From Myxococcales bacterium (GTDB lineage Bacteria > Myxococcota_A > Polyangia > Polyangiales > Ga0077539), in contig JAUSAZ010000080.1 of the NCBI GenBank assembly GCA_030652255.1, positions 1 to 56,880 of the forward strand: a stretch of 56,880 nt of DNA. The letters run 5' to 3'. Of the stretch, positions 8,444 through 17,639 are shown piece after piece. A program made the translations under genes and the position numbers. Position 1 is the first letter of the stretch; each line of letters begins with the position of its first letter. The notes under the pieces were generated by a model. It saw only the letters and a list, made by a program, of their open reading frames with translations. It searched no databases and was not told where the DNA came from.

Positions 8444-8811
8444 GTCGCAATACCCGCGCTTCGCCATCGCCACCGCATCGGGTCAGATGCATCAGCTCCC
8501 GCCGGGCGCCTGCTCGGCACTGCAACCCTGCCGTTCAGCAGCACCCAGATGATCCCCAAGGATCAGGACCCTATCTCCTAGAATAAGACGGCTGGGACGA
8601 GTGCGCCGAATTGACGCGCAAGGCGCGTGGCACACCTTCTGCTCCATTCGGGGCACCTACCGCTTGTCTCCGAGAGCGGCGACATGCTCGGTCCCCAGCC
8701 ACCACCGGTGCGGTGGGCCTGTGGGCGAGGATGAATGCCACTCGCGAGGCTCCCGTACTGGCCAGTGTCGGCGGGGCACCAAGAACTTCAAAAATTTCCC
8801 CAAGGAGCATC

Positions 8812-9873
8812 ATGTCACTTCGCTCGGACCTCGCCCGTCATCTGCTTCGCCTTCCGCTCGCGGGCACCATCCTGGCCTGGAAGGCCCACTACCCCACCGT
8901 GCTGAGGAACAACCGCGTCGTTCGGCATCAGATGGGGCGCGCCGGCATCCTGTTCGGCCGGGCGTTGGACCTGGCCGCGACGGTACCGCGACCGGTAGGC
9001 CGCCGAATGGGGCGCGCAACGGCCGGAGCCGCGCATCGATGGATGAAGAGAACAATGACGCCGGAGTCCTGGGCGTCGATGAGGGCGAACCTCGGCGAGC
9101 CGACGGTCGCGCCGAGCGCCGCGGAGCTCGACCTTCGCCGCCTATTCCAGGACGCAGCGGCGATGAACAGGAGGTGCGCGTACACGCTCGCGGCCCACGC
9201 CAGCCCGGCAGCGGCCGCACAGGACGACCGTGCTTCGTACTACGAGGCAGTGAAGCTCGCGGGGCAGCACAGCTGCGCGCTCGAGCTGTCCGGCGAAGAA
9301 CGCGTGGACGCACTGCTCGATATCCTCGCCCGCTGCGAAAGGGTCCTGTCGAAGACGCTACTTTTCGTCTTCGCCCTTCTTGAGCTTGCGGCAGGCAACG
9401 GCCTTCCGGAACTCTCGGAGAACGAGCGCGAGTTCGGCTCGCTCCGATCCAACATCCAGAAGCATTGTCGAATCAGCCAATACCCTGGCATCCTGCCGCC
9501 CTGGCTGAACCACATGCGGAACTCCGCGTGTCACGGGAAGCACGAGTACCTTGAGGCCGACGACGCGCTCGTGTGGTGGGACCGGAAGCCCGCAGACACG
9601 CGTGAGACCATCGATGCCCTCGATCTCTGGGAGCGCGTGGGCGAGGTGGTGCGCCTGCCCTGCGTTGACCTGCCCCAGGCGGCGCAGCGGCACGTTCTGC
9701 TGTCCTCGCCCCTGATGGAAGCACTGGAGTCACCTGAGTTCGTGCTGCGAACCGTGGAGCTGTTCGTGCTCTACTGCAGCGACGATCCAATTCAGCAGGC
9801 GGAAGCGTCGCGGTCGTTCCGATTGATCGCGGAGGACCTCGAGAAGCGGACACGAGAATTCTTTGAGGGATAG
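8812..9873 (+). CDS. HEPN-motif protein, candidate RNase effector
   Basis: A 353-residue protein. ATG 8812 is chosen because AAGGAG sits 5 bases upstream; longer in-frame starts lack one. The N-terminus is basic. The C-terminal half is helical and carries R236-N-S-A-C-H241 inside NHMRNSACHGKHEY, matching the R-x4-6-H motif of HEPN ribonuclease domains common in toxins and abortive-infection effectors. No antitoxin gene is adjacent; instead the gene is isolated between two homologous repeat fields. RNA cleavage is inferred from the motif only, and other HEPN-fold proteins are not nucleases. Confidence 0.6.
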   Translation: MSLRSDLARHLLRLPLAGTILAWKAHYPTVLRNNRVVRHQMGRAGILFGRALDLAATVPRPVGRRMGRATAGAAHRWMKRTMTPESWASMRANLGEPTVAPSAAELDLRRLFQDAAAMNRRCAYTLAAHASPAAAAQDDRASYYEAVKLAGQHSCALELSGEERVDALLDILARCERVLSKTLLFVFALLELAAGNGLPELSENEREFGSLRSNIQKHCRISQYPGILPPWLNHMRNSACHGKHEYLEADDALVWWDRKPADTRETIDALDLWERVGEVVRLPCVDLPQAAQRHVLLSSPLMEALESPEFVLRTVELFVLYCSDDPIQQAEASRSFRLIAEDLEKRTREFFEG

Positions 9874-10431
9874 AACTCCGTGCGGCGGAACATCGATCTC
9901 CGCCCGGGACCGAGCACCCCGCACCGCGTAGTTCGGTTGATGTCCACCTCCAAGCACGGCGACAAGGCCCCCGACCGCACCCACCCTCGGCGCCCGACGA
10001 AGACCCCCGCGGGGGCACGCACGCCGGCAACCAACCCGATCGCCCCGATCTCGCCAGCGCTTCTCGCCAGCTGGCGGGATAACTCGCCAGTTGCCAGCTG
10101 GTGCCACCAGTGCTCACAATTTATCGAAAATCAAAGGGCAATTTCGATCTGCTAGCTGATGTGACATCTCGCCATCTGCCAGTCGCCAGCTAGCAAGACC
10201 GATGGCAAGATCGCTGACAGACCAGTTAGCAACACGAGCTGGCAGGTCACCGTCAATCCCGGTCCCCCGGAGCAGTTCGCGTACGTTCACCCGCCCCCGG
10301 TGGTTGTCCACCGCCACCCGGGCCGGGCGGTGTCCCCTCGCCATCGACAGCGCCCGTCGCAGAACCCCCGCGACCGTCGTCCGCCTCGCCACCGCACCTG
10401 CCCGAATCCATCGGCGATCCATGACCCGCGA
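9874..10431. other. Gene-free region holding repeat field B
   Basis: 558 bases between the HEPN gene and the convergent DUF932 gene. I see no credible gene here. The right half carries the second repeat field. The stretch after 10300 is simply C-rich. Confidence 0.6.
10051..10300. repeat. Repeat field B (paired with field A)
   Basis: TCGCCAG at 10051 and 10064 keeps the 13-bp spacing seen in field A. It is followed by CTGGCG, TCGCCAGTTGCCAG, a TCGAAAAT...ATTTCGATCT palindrome near 10124-10149, GCTAGCAAGACC and GGCAAGATCGCTGACAG units, and CCCGGAGCAGTTCGCG. The order matches field A, with many point changes between the copies. Confidence 0.7.
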
Positions 10432-11409
10432 TCACCGCCACGCCGCCGCGAGCTCCATGCCCTTCTGGAGCGCCACCAGCTTCCGATCCGCCCCTTCGCC
10501 GAACCACACGCGGTTGAGCCGCGAGTCATCCGGCACCGGGGTACGCGATTTCCGGTAGTCCTCCTCGTAGGTGATCGCATTGTAGGCAGCCCACAGCGTG
10601 TTGGCCGTGCCGGCGACATGGCCCGTCGGTCGCCCCTCCTCGAACGCCTCCTGGATTCGCGCCCATCGCTCGGGAATTCCCTTCGCGCGTTGCTCGGGGG
10701 TCCGTGGGAGCACGGTTTCGAGGTAGGCGTCGAGGCGCTTGCTGTCCATCGGGGTCTTCACCATCCGTTGGAAGGCCCGCGCCGCGTCGTCGAACACCGC
10801 CTGGAAGAGACCGATCATCGAGGAGACCTCGTCGAGCCGAAGGGTCATCGAAGTCCGTGAGTGCCGGACACTGAACGCCTTCTCGCCGTCCTTCATTGCG
10901 AGCACCAACGTGTTCTGGCAGACCACGCGGATCGGCGTGAACTTGATCGTCACCGAGCCCCGACCGTCGTGGGTGTTCGACAGGAGGAGGTATCGCGAGA
11001 CCTCGTCGCCCGGAACGATCTCGATCTGGCCGGGCATGCGGGCGAGGACCCAGACACGCTCCCCCGATCCCAGCGCGCCCGCGGTCTCGAAGCTCGCCAC
11101 GCCGCGCTTGATGAACGGGTCGAAGAAGCGGAACGCCTCCAGGTTTTGCAGCGGCTGGTACTTCTGGCTCACGACCCCGAACGGAACATCCTGTTCCGAC
11201 GCGTCCCGTGCCTTGCGGGTGAGCATGAACCGCGACCCGACCTGCCCTGGCTGGGCACGGCCGATCGGCGTCTTGTCCACCGTCCAGTCGAGGCCGGCCT
11301 GCTTGATCATCTCGTCGGCCGACGCGCCTGCATGGACCGCGTTCCCGAGCCCGTGCCAGGGCTCGTCGCCGATGTACGCCATGGAATCGATGTTGTGCGC
11401 CACTGCCAC
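10432..11409 (-). CDS. DUF932 (phage/plasmid-like) protein
   Basis: A 325-residue protein that begins MAVAHNIDSMAYIGDEPWHG and contains PFGVVSQKYQPLQN, SRYLLLSNTHDGRGSVTIKF, TPIRVVCQNTL and FSVRHS, all typical of the DUF932 family found on plasmids, phages and integrative elements. The family's biochemical role is not established. It is a full-length, single-gene unit on the minus strand, divergent from the BREX locus across 218 bases that should hold both promoters. Its presence supports the mobile origin of the region. Confidence 0.85.
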   Translation of the reverse strand: MAVAHNIDSMAYIGDEPWHGLGNAVHAGASADEMIKQAGLDWTVDKTPIGRAQPGQVGSRFMLTRKARDASEQDVPFGVVSQKYQPLQNLEAFRFFDPFIKRGVASFETAGALGSGERVWVLARMPGQIEIVPGDEVSRYLLLSNTHDGRGSVTIKFTPIRVVCQNTLVLAMKDGEKAFSVRHSRTSMTLRLDEVSSMIGLFQAVFDDAARAFQRMVKTPMDSKRLDAYLETVLPRTPEQRAKGIPERWARIQEAFEEGRPTGHVAGTANTLWAAYNAITYEEDYRKSRTPVPDDSRLNRVWFGEGADRKLVALQKGMELAAAWR

Positions 11410-11627
11410 CGCCCTCCCGTGTCTGCGGCGGGGCGCTCGTTCGCCCGCCTGGTGCGCGATGCTCTCACGGTGACCGTCCGGTCGCAGCCGGAAGGTGACG
11501 ACCGCGATCCGTCTTGACGCGCCGGACCATCTTCAGTCTCCTGCCGCACGAGGTGTCGGATGCTAGGGTTGGTCCAGTTCAGGGTGCGCTGTGAGTCGGG
11601 CCCCATCGCCACGCCAGGGCCGCGTTC

Positions 11628-12377
11628 ATGCTGACCCTTCCGCTCGATGACCTCTCGCCCGGCGTTCGCCGTGGTGCCACCTGCGTCGCCGCGCTCACCC
11701 ACGCGCTCGCCCGCGAGGAACGCTCCGGTCGCCGTCCGCTCCGCCTCCTCGAACCCGGCCGCGCCACATGGAACCGCTTCCGTGGCCGCCTCAACGACGT
11801 GGCCCTGCTCGACCTCCTCCTCGAGGACGCCGCTGTCGCGCAGCCCGTTCCCTTCGACCCGTCGGCCATCCTCGGACAGACCGATGCTGTAAGCGGCCTG
11901 CCACCAGCCCTCGTCGCGCGCTGGCTCGAGGCACTCCCCACGCTCGCCCTCGACGCCGCGCCCGCGGAGTACATGACCGCGCAGGCGAAGCTTCTCGGAC
12001 TCCCCACGCGGCTCAACCGCTCCGACCTCCCGCGGCTCAAGCCCCACCACCGCGCGCTCGAAATCCCCGGAACTGGCGGTCAGATCGCGTTCCACATCGC
12101 GCAGACGCAGGACGACATCTTCCTCCAGGACGTCTTCACCATCGCCTGTGGCTCACCCGAAGAGCTTCTCCTCGCAGGCCTCGTCGCCGTCGAGAGCCGC
12201 ATCCCCGGCCAGGCACCTGCCCTGCTCGATCCGACGCTGGACAAGGTTCGCGCGACGGGGGCAGCGCCCTACGACTTCGTGTTCGCCCTCGACCCCGAGA
12301 AGGGCGGAACCTGGACGCGCGAGCGCTTGGCCGAACTCTTCCAGGCGAACCCCAACGTCCGCGTCGTCATGGTGTGA
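11628..12377 (+). CDS. Uncharacterised protein encoded directly upstream of pglW
   Basis: A 249-residue soluble protein that ends five bases before the pglW start, so the two are probably co-transcribed. Helical N-terminal half; C-terminal half includes LEIPGTGGQIAFHIAQTQDD, FTIACGSPEELLLAGLVAVE and FDYVFALDPEKGG-like text. I do not recognise a defined domain. Position at the head of a type 2 BREX operon suggests an accessory or regulatory component, but this is inference and it is not one of the six core BREX type 2 proteins. Confidence 0.7.
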   Translation: MLTLPLDDLSPGVRRGATCVAALTHALAREERSGRRPLRLLEPGRATWNRFRGRLNDVALLDLLLEDAAVAQPVPFDPSAILGQTDAVSGLPPALVARWLEALPTLALDAAPAEYMTAQAKLLGLPTRLNRSDLPRLKPHHRALEIPGTGGQIAFHIAQTQDDIFLQDVFTIACGSPEELLLAGLVAVESRIPGQAPALLDPTLDKVRATGAAPYDFVFALDPEKGGTWTRERLAELFQANPNVRVVMV

Positions 12378-12381
12378 TCGG

Positions 12382-15300
12382 ATGGCCGCGAAGCACATCC
12401 CGCTGGGAGATCCGGCCCACGATGCCGAGCGCATCGCGATCCTTCACCTCGTCGGAAATCTGCCGGGCTCGTACACCATCTGGACCAACGCCTGGCTCAC
12501 CGATCGCAACGGAACCATCCACGAACTCGACGCGGTCGTCGCCGCGCCGCACGCCGTCTACATCGTCGAGATCAAGAGCTACCGTGGTCACGTCGAGGGC
12601 AACGAGAACGACTGGTATCTCGACGACGGGCCGATCCGCAGCCCGCTACGCCTCAACCGCCTGACGGCGCAGAAGCTGAAGGACGCCCTCCGCCGGGACG
12701 ACTTCAACGCCGCGCAGGTCTGGGTGGAGGGGCTGGTGTTCCTCTCGCACGCGACCAGCTTTTCTCCGCTCGGCACCGCCGCCATCGGTCGCGTGTTTCT
12801 TCGCAACGGCATCTGCGCCGAACTCCAGAACCCTGACAGCGTCCAGCAGCGCAACGGGCGACGCGTCACCGGCACCGTGGAACCCCATGTGCTCGCGGCG
12901 CTGACCCGCGTCTTCCAGAGCGAGCGTGGACGGAGACCGCCGCAGCGAAAGATCCGCGAGTATCGGCTCGAGACCGCCATCGATCGTACCGATCGGTACG
13001 TCGAGCACCTCGCGGTCCACGAGCTCACCCGCGAGCGTCGCGTGCTCCGCGTGTACAACGTCGTTGCCGGAGCCTCGGACGAAGAACGCGCCCGCTCCGA
13101 AGTGCGCTACCGCTGGGAGGCGCAGGTGCTCGCCCGGGTGTCGTCACACCCGTACGTGCAGCAGGCAGATCCGCCCTTCGCCGACGAAGCGGGCTTCTGC
13201 CTGCCGTTCCATCACTTCGTGGGCATCACGCTCGGGTCGTGGGTCGAGCGGCACAAGGACAAGCTCACCGGGCGCGTAGGTCTCCTCGCCCGCGTCGAAC
13301 TCTGGCAGCACATCGCCAGCGCCATCGTGCACGCCCACCGACAGGGCGTCGTCCATCGCATGCTCCGGCCGGAGATCGTGTTCGTGCAGGATCGCGCCGG
13401 CGATCCCGACCTCCGCGTCGGTGGCTTCGCCCTCGCCAAGCAGCTGCACTCCAGCCAGACCCTCGCCGTCAGCACGCTGACAGACGAGCGCCTACGGTGG
13501 GCAGCGCCGGAGGTCGTGGACAGCTTCTCCAGCGCAGAACCGGCCTCGGATCAGTTCGGACTCGGACTCCTCCTGGGTTGGATCCTCGCCGGCCGTCCGC
13601 TCTTCGACTCAACCCAGGCGTTACGTCAGCGACGTGGCTCCGTCGCGCGGCTGCGAGAGATCAATCCCTTCGTCCCGCAGTCGCTCGACGACGCCGTGCA
13701 TCGGATGCTCTCGCTGCGGGCGGCCGATCGCTACCCGACCCTCGACGAGGCCATCGCGGCGGTGCGCGACGCCGTCCAGGTCGGGTCGGTCGCTTCGGCG
13801 GCCCGCACCGACCGGATCGACCCGGAGAACATCCCGGCAGGAACGCGTCTCGGCGTGGACTACGAGGTCCAGGATCGCCTGGGAGAAGGCGGCCTCGCCA
13901 CCGTCTACGCGGCTACCCACCTGGTCAGCGGGACGGTGCGCGCCCTCAAGGTTTCGCGCGCTGACGATGCGGCGGAGGAGGCCCTGCGCGGGGAGTACAA
14001 GACGCTCCGTACCGTCGATCACCCCAACATCGTGAAGGTCGTGGACCTATCCAAGGTCGTCCCCGACCGGCTCACCATGGTGATGGAGCGCGTGCAAGGC
14101 AGCACCCTCTCGCGCTGGCTCCTCACCGCGGGCGAGCCCGGCGCACTCACCCTCCGTCGCTACGCAGAGGACCTCTTCGGGGCGCTCGGGTACCTCGAAG
14201 AGAAGAACCTCACCCACAAGGACATCAAGCCCGACAACCTCATCGTTGGCGACGAGGGCCTGACCCTCATCGACTTTTCGCTCGTCCAGCACGCTCCAGA
14301 TTCGACCGTCGGCACCGCCCTCTACCGCGATCCGACGGTGCTCGCGTGGGACCACGCCGCCGACCGCTACGCCGCCGCGCTCTGCCTCTTCGAACTCTTC
14401 ACCGGGCGCCACGCCTTCGATGGCCATGCCCCCGAGCCAGAGCGCGAGGCCGACCTCGACGACGTCGAGCCGGCGGGCCTCATCACGTTCTTCCGCCGCG
14501 CGCTCTCACCCCGCCGTGAAGCACGTCACCCCTCCGCGCTCGCCATGCGCCACGCCTTCCTCGAGGCGCTCGGGCAACGCAGCGAGGCTGGCATCGCGCC
14601 CGAATCCGACGGCATCGCGCGATTTGGCGCCGCCCTCCCGCTGGGCACCACGTCAATGCCCGGATCCACCGTCGCCCTGCTGCGCCGGGTAGGGATCGTC
14701 ACCCAGGGCGAGCTCGTGGCCGCTGGAGAATCGAAGATCCGCGCACTCCCGGGGATCGGAAAGAAGAAGCGCCGGGAGATTCTCGCGGTGCTCGACGCGG
14801 TGAAGAAGGGCGGGGTCGGTGGTGCGACGACGACCGTGCGGGTGGCGCTCTGGCCGACTCTGGTTGGCGACGAGAATCCTACGCACTCACTCGGACTTCC
14901 ATCGGCGCTGCTGGACACCCTGCTGCGCAGCGGATTCCTGAAGGTCGGCGCGGTCGCGCAGGCGACCCGTGAGGAGCTGACGGAGCTCGCGGGCGTCGGG
15001 GCCCAGAAGGTGATCACCGTCGCCGAGGCGCTGCAGACCTTCGAGACGCGTCGGAGCGACGACACCCGACCCGCATCCTTCCGCGAACTCTGGGCAAAGC
15101 TGAGCGGGATGTTGGAGGGTCGCCAACCCGAGATCGTCGCACACCTGCTGGGCATCGACCTGAAGGTGCACACCCGCCCGGAGACCGAGCGTGCGCTGGG
15201 GCTCGGACAGACAGAGATCAGCCGACAGTTCGGCAAGGCCCTCATCAAGCTCCGAACCGATCCCTGGCTTGACGACCTGCTCCAGGTGATCGACAGGACC

Positions 15301-16527
15301 CTCGACACCCGCGGCGGCATCCTGTTGGAGTCCGAGGCGGTCGTCGCGCTGCGGGATGTGCTGCCAGCCTCCGAGGAGTCCGAGCTCGGAGCGCTGCTTC
15401 GTCTCCTGGTCGAACTCGCAGGGGCGCGCTTCGTCGCCTTGAAGCGTCCGATCGCGAACCCCAACGCGCCGCAGCCGGGGCTCGCAGAGGATCTCGTGCT
15501 TCGACCGCACTTCACGGGACCGCTGATCGAAGGGTTCCTGCGTACGGTGCTCGACGCGTCCCGATGGCACTACCCGGAGCAACCGCCGCAGGACGCCGAG
15601 GCCGTCCGGCGCTCGATCCGGGTGGTGTTCCCCGACTACCAGGACTTCGATCCCATCGCCCTCGCGCAGCGGGTCACCGACTGCGTCCGGCAGACCGGCG
15701 AGGGCATGCTGTATCAGCACCCGATCGATCCCGAACAAGTGGTCTGGTACGTGACCCGCTTCGTGCGGAAGCCGCTAGCGGTCGAGGAACTCTGGCGACG
15801 TGCCGAGGAAACCTTCGTCGATGACGAGGGCAAGCCAAGCTTCGCACGAATTCCCCCCAATGAGCTCGCGCGACTGTTTGCAGAGAAGATCAACGACTGC
15901 CGGCTGGAGGGCGACGAGGTCATCGACCCGCCGAGCCGCTCGGTGGAGCGCGTAGCGCACGAGCGGGACACGCTGCCCGCGGAGTTCCGCATCGCGCATC
16001 GGTCGCCGGACGAGATCGTGGTGGGTCTGCTCCGCGCCGCCCGGAAGTCCCGTGGCTTCCGCATGATCGTCGCGCCCCCGGAGCGGCACGCGGAGGTGGC
16101 ACGAAGCGTCGCCCAGGCGCTCGGGGAGGACGCAAGGTTCGTCAGCTTCGAGCACGGGCTCCTTGCGGGGATGGAGCCAGAGTTCGCGGTGTACGAGCGT
16201 GCCGAGCGATTCAAGGCACAGCGCTCACGGCTCACCCGCGCGGCCGAGGGACTATTCGAGGCGCTCCTTGCGGAGCACGGACGACCAGGGACGTGCACCG
16301 TGCTGGGCGACATGGGAATTCTCGGGCTGTGTGATGCGGCCCACATGATCCGGCGCCTGTACGACGAGACGCAGACAGGGGCGCGCGGATTCTGGGTGGT
16401 GGTCGTGCCTGGCGTGATCTTCCAGCGGCAGCCGCTGTTCAACGAGAAGCAGCCGCTGTTCCATGTGGATGGGACCGTCCTGCCGGTGGATGGAGAACTG
16501 GGTCGGGTCGGTGACCTGAGGGTCTGA
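12382..16527 (+). CDS. pglW: PglW: NERD-dual kinase protein of type 2 BREX
   Basis: About 1381 residues from ATG 12382. The N-terminus is a NERD domain with a PD-(D/E)XK-like core (D50, then E63-I-K65 in VYIVEIKS). It is followed by a degenerate kinase module (residues about 200-470; HRMLRPEIV and VGGFALAK replace HRD..N and DFG). A second kinase domain looks active: G-loop GEGGLATVY at 501-509, ALKV, HKDIKPDN around D614, with D631-F-S in place of DFG. Then come helix-hairpin-helix segments (IRALPGIGKKKRREIL) and a long C-terminal region. In the Pgl system PglW is the serine/threonine kinase. Lengths and order match the family. Confidence 0.9.
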   Translation: MAAKHIPLGDPAHDAERIAILHLVGNLPGSYTIWTNAWLTDRNGTIHELDAVVAAPHAVYIVEIKSYRGHVEGNENDWYLDDGPIRSPLRLNRLTAQKLKDALRRDDFNAAQVWVEGLVFLSHATSFSPLGTAAIGRVFLRNGICAELQNPDSVQQRNGRRVTGTVEPHVLAALTRVFQSERGRRPPQRKIREYRLETAIDRTDRYVEHLAVHELTRERRVLRVYNVVAGASDEERARSEVRYRWEAQVLARVSSHPYVQQADPPFADEAGFCLPFHHFVGITLGSWVERHKDKLTGRVGLLARVELWQHIASAIVHAHRQGVVHRMLRPEIVFVQDRAGDPDLRVGGFALAKQLHSSQTLAVSTLTDERLRWAAPEVVDSFSSAEPASDQFGLGLLLGWILAGRPLFDSTQALRQRRGSVARLREINPFVPQSLDDAVHRMLSLRAADRYPTLDEAIAAVRDAVQVGSVASAARTDRIDPENIPAGTRLGVDYEVQDRLGEGGLATVYAATHLVSGTVRALKVSRADDAAEEALRGEYKTLRTVDHPNIVKVVDLSKVVPDRLTMVMERVQGSTLSRWLLTAGEPGALTLRRYAEDLFGALGYLEEKNLTHKDIKPDNLIVGDEGLTLIDFSLVQHAPDSTVGTALYRDPTVLAWDHAADRYAAALCLFELFTGRHAFDGHAPEPEREADLDDVEPAGLITFFRRALSPRREARHPSALAMRHAFLEALGQRSEAGIAPESDGIARFGAALPLGTTSMPGSTVALLRRVGIVTQGELVAAGESKIRALPGIGKKKRREILAVLDAVKKGGVGGATTTVRVALWPTLVGDENPTHSLGLPSALLDTLLRSGFLKVGAVAQATREELTELAGVGAQKVITVAEALQTFETRRSDDTRPASFRELWAKLSGMLEGRQPEIVAHLLGIDLKVHTRPETERALGLGQTEISRQFGKALIKLRTDPWLDDLLQVIDRTLDTRGGILLESEAVVALRDVLPASEESELGALLRLLVELAGARFVALKRPIANPNAPQPGLAEDLVLRPHFTGPLIEGFLRTVLDASRWHYPEQPPQDAEAVRRSIRVVFPDYQDFDPIALAQRVTDCVRQTGEGMLYQHPIDPEQVVWYVTRFVRKPLAVEELWRRAEETFVDDEGKPSFARIPPNELARLFAEKINDCRLEGDEVIDPPSRSVERVAHERDTLPAEFRIAHRSPDEIVVGLLRAARKSRGFRMIVAPPERHAEVARSVAQALGEDARFVSFEHGLLAGMEPEFAVYERAERFKAQRSRLTRAAEGLFEALLAEHGRPGTCTVLGDMGILGLCDAAHMIRRLYDETQTGARGFWVVVVPGVIFQRQPLFNEKQPLFHVDGTVLPVDGELGRVGDLRV

Positions 16528-16556
16528 AACAGACCGATCAACTGGAGGGTAGACCT

Positions 16557-17234
16557 ATGGCAACCATCGAACCGCTCGCAAGTCTCGGCGATGACCTCAC
16601 CCTCTCGTACTGGTCAACGAACAAGGTCGTGTTCCGCAGGGAGCGTCGAGAGGCCTGGATTCCAGTCTTCAAGCACTGGCGGGAGATCGTCGATCACTAT
16701 CACCGCATCACTGACGACCACTGCTGGTGGCACACCGAAGCCTCCAATCTGTCAATGCTCGGCGCCGCGATCATCCGAGCAGAGCACATCGCCATTCACG
16801 AGTATAGCGTCGATCGGAACACGCACGGCGGCAGGGCCCGAGGCCGCGCGGACATCTGGATCTCAGTTGGGGAGGCCAGCTATCTACTCGAGGCGAAGCA
16901 ACGATGGAATAGCATCCAGTCGAACGCCGGCCTGAGTATCTTAAACAAGAACATCGGCTGGGCGATCGGGCAGGCCGGGCGCTACAGCGAAGATCGACAA
17001 TTCGTAGGAGGAATAGTCTTCGCTACCGCCCACACCACCAGGTCCCGCAAGATCCAGGAGGACGTGACGAAATGGCGCAATGCGGACCGATCCTCGATCA
17101 CTGACACCGCATCTCACGGATTGATTGTCGATTACTACCCCAGGCGAAAGCTTGCAACGATCACATCGGGTGCCGCAAGGCCGCGATATTATCCGGGAAC
17201 GACCATCGTCATGGCGTTTGACCGAGTCACCTAA
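16557..17234 (+). CDS. PD-(D/E)XK nuclease-like protein, copy 1 (BREX insert)
   Basis: A 225-residue protein starting 30 bases after pglW behind a GGAGGG ribosome site. The core reads RGRADIWISVGEASYLLEAK, giving D99 and E112-A-K114, the spacing of a PD-(D/E)XK nuclease active site. Upstream are Trp-rich helices (EAWIPVFKHWREIVDHY). It is paralogous to the protein at 17640. It is visibly less GC-rich than the flanking pgl genes, suggesting later acquisition. Such a gene is not part of the standard six-gene BREX type 2 set. Target and activity are unknown; restriction of unmodified or modified DNA is a reasonable hypothesis. Confidence 0.7.
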   Translation: MATIEPLASLGDDLTLSYWSTNKVVFRRERREAWIPVFKHWREIVDHYHRITDDHCWWHTEASNLSMLGAAIIRAEHIAIHEYSVDRNTHGGRARGRADIWISVGEASYLLEAKQRWNSIQSNAGLSILNKNIGWAIGQAGRYSEDRQFVGGIVFATAHTTRSRKIQEDVTKWRNADRSSITDTASHGLIVDYYPRRKLATITSGAARPRYYPGTTIVMAFDRVT

Positions 17235-17331
17235 CATCCCAGGAAGTCGCAGATGTCGTCTCCCCTCACCGCCTCTCGCGATGCAATGCCGCCGACCTCT
17301 GCGTGCGAGTAGCTTGAAGAAGAGTACTCCC

Positions 17332-17625
17332 ATGAGAATAATCCGGTTCGATGCCGATGCTTCTCGCTCGAAGACCATGCAGGCGATCGACGAAGGGGTG
17401 CCCTTCGTCATCCAGGTCAGTGACGCTCGGGGCAGCAGCCTCGAGACCCTCTTCCCGACTCTGGTCGGAATCACGCCCGAAGCGGCCGGACTGATCGTCC
17501 CACCTGCTTCAATCGCCACCCTCAGGGCGACCATGTTCTATCCGATCCACATGGGATATCGCGCCAAGGGCAGGGCTGGACCCGACGGATTCGAGATCGA
17601 CGTCCAACCGCCCGGAGCAGCCTGA
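17332..17625 (+). CDS. Small hypothetical protein between the two nuclease-like genes
   Basis: A 97-residue protein from ATG 17332, beginning MRIIRFDADASRSKTMQAID and ending DGFEIDVQPPGAA. No membrane segment or recognised motif. It is bracketed by the two paralogous nuclease-like genes on the same strand and so could be an inhibitor, partner or chaperone for them. In-frame codons upstream to 17125 overlap the previous gene and are not used. Confidence 0.55.
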   Translation: MRIIRFDADASRSKTMQAIDEGVPFVIQVSDARGSSLETLFPTLVGITPEAAGLIVPPASIATLRATMFYPIHMGYRAKGRAGPDGFEIDVQPPGAA

Positions 17626-17639
17626 GGCCGACGCACGCG

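Larger units (their letters stand above)
7898..8811. other. Gene-free region holding repeat field A
   Basis: 914 bases without a convincing gene. They hold dense short direct and inverted repeats at 8061-8310 (listed separately) and a short 10-bp tandem repeat near 8416. Open frames here are Ser/Arg/Pro-rich in all phases and look spurious. The last bases carry the AAGGAG ribosome site (8802-8807) of the HEPN gene. Confidence 0.6.

Noticed and set aside
7741..8586. A 281-residue plus-strand frame over repeat field A
   Set aside because: Its composition is Ser/Arg/Pro-rich, it overlaps the end of the E1-JAB gene and it contains the repeat field; no folded-protein character.
8061..10300. Retron or group II intron RNA
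   Set aside because: No reverse transcriptase gene is present, and the repeats do not form one long structured RNA.
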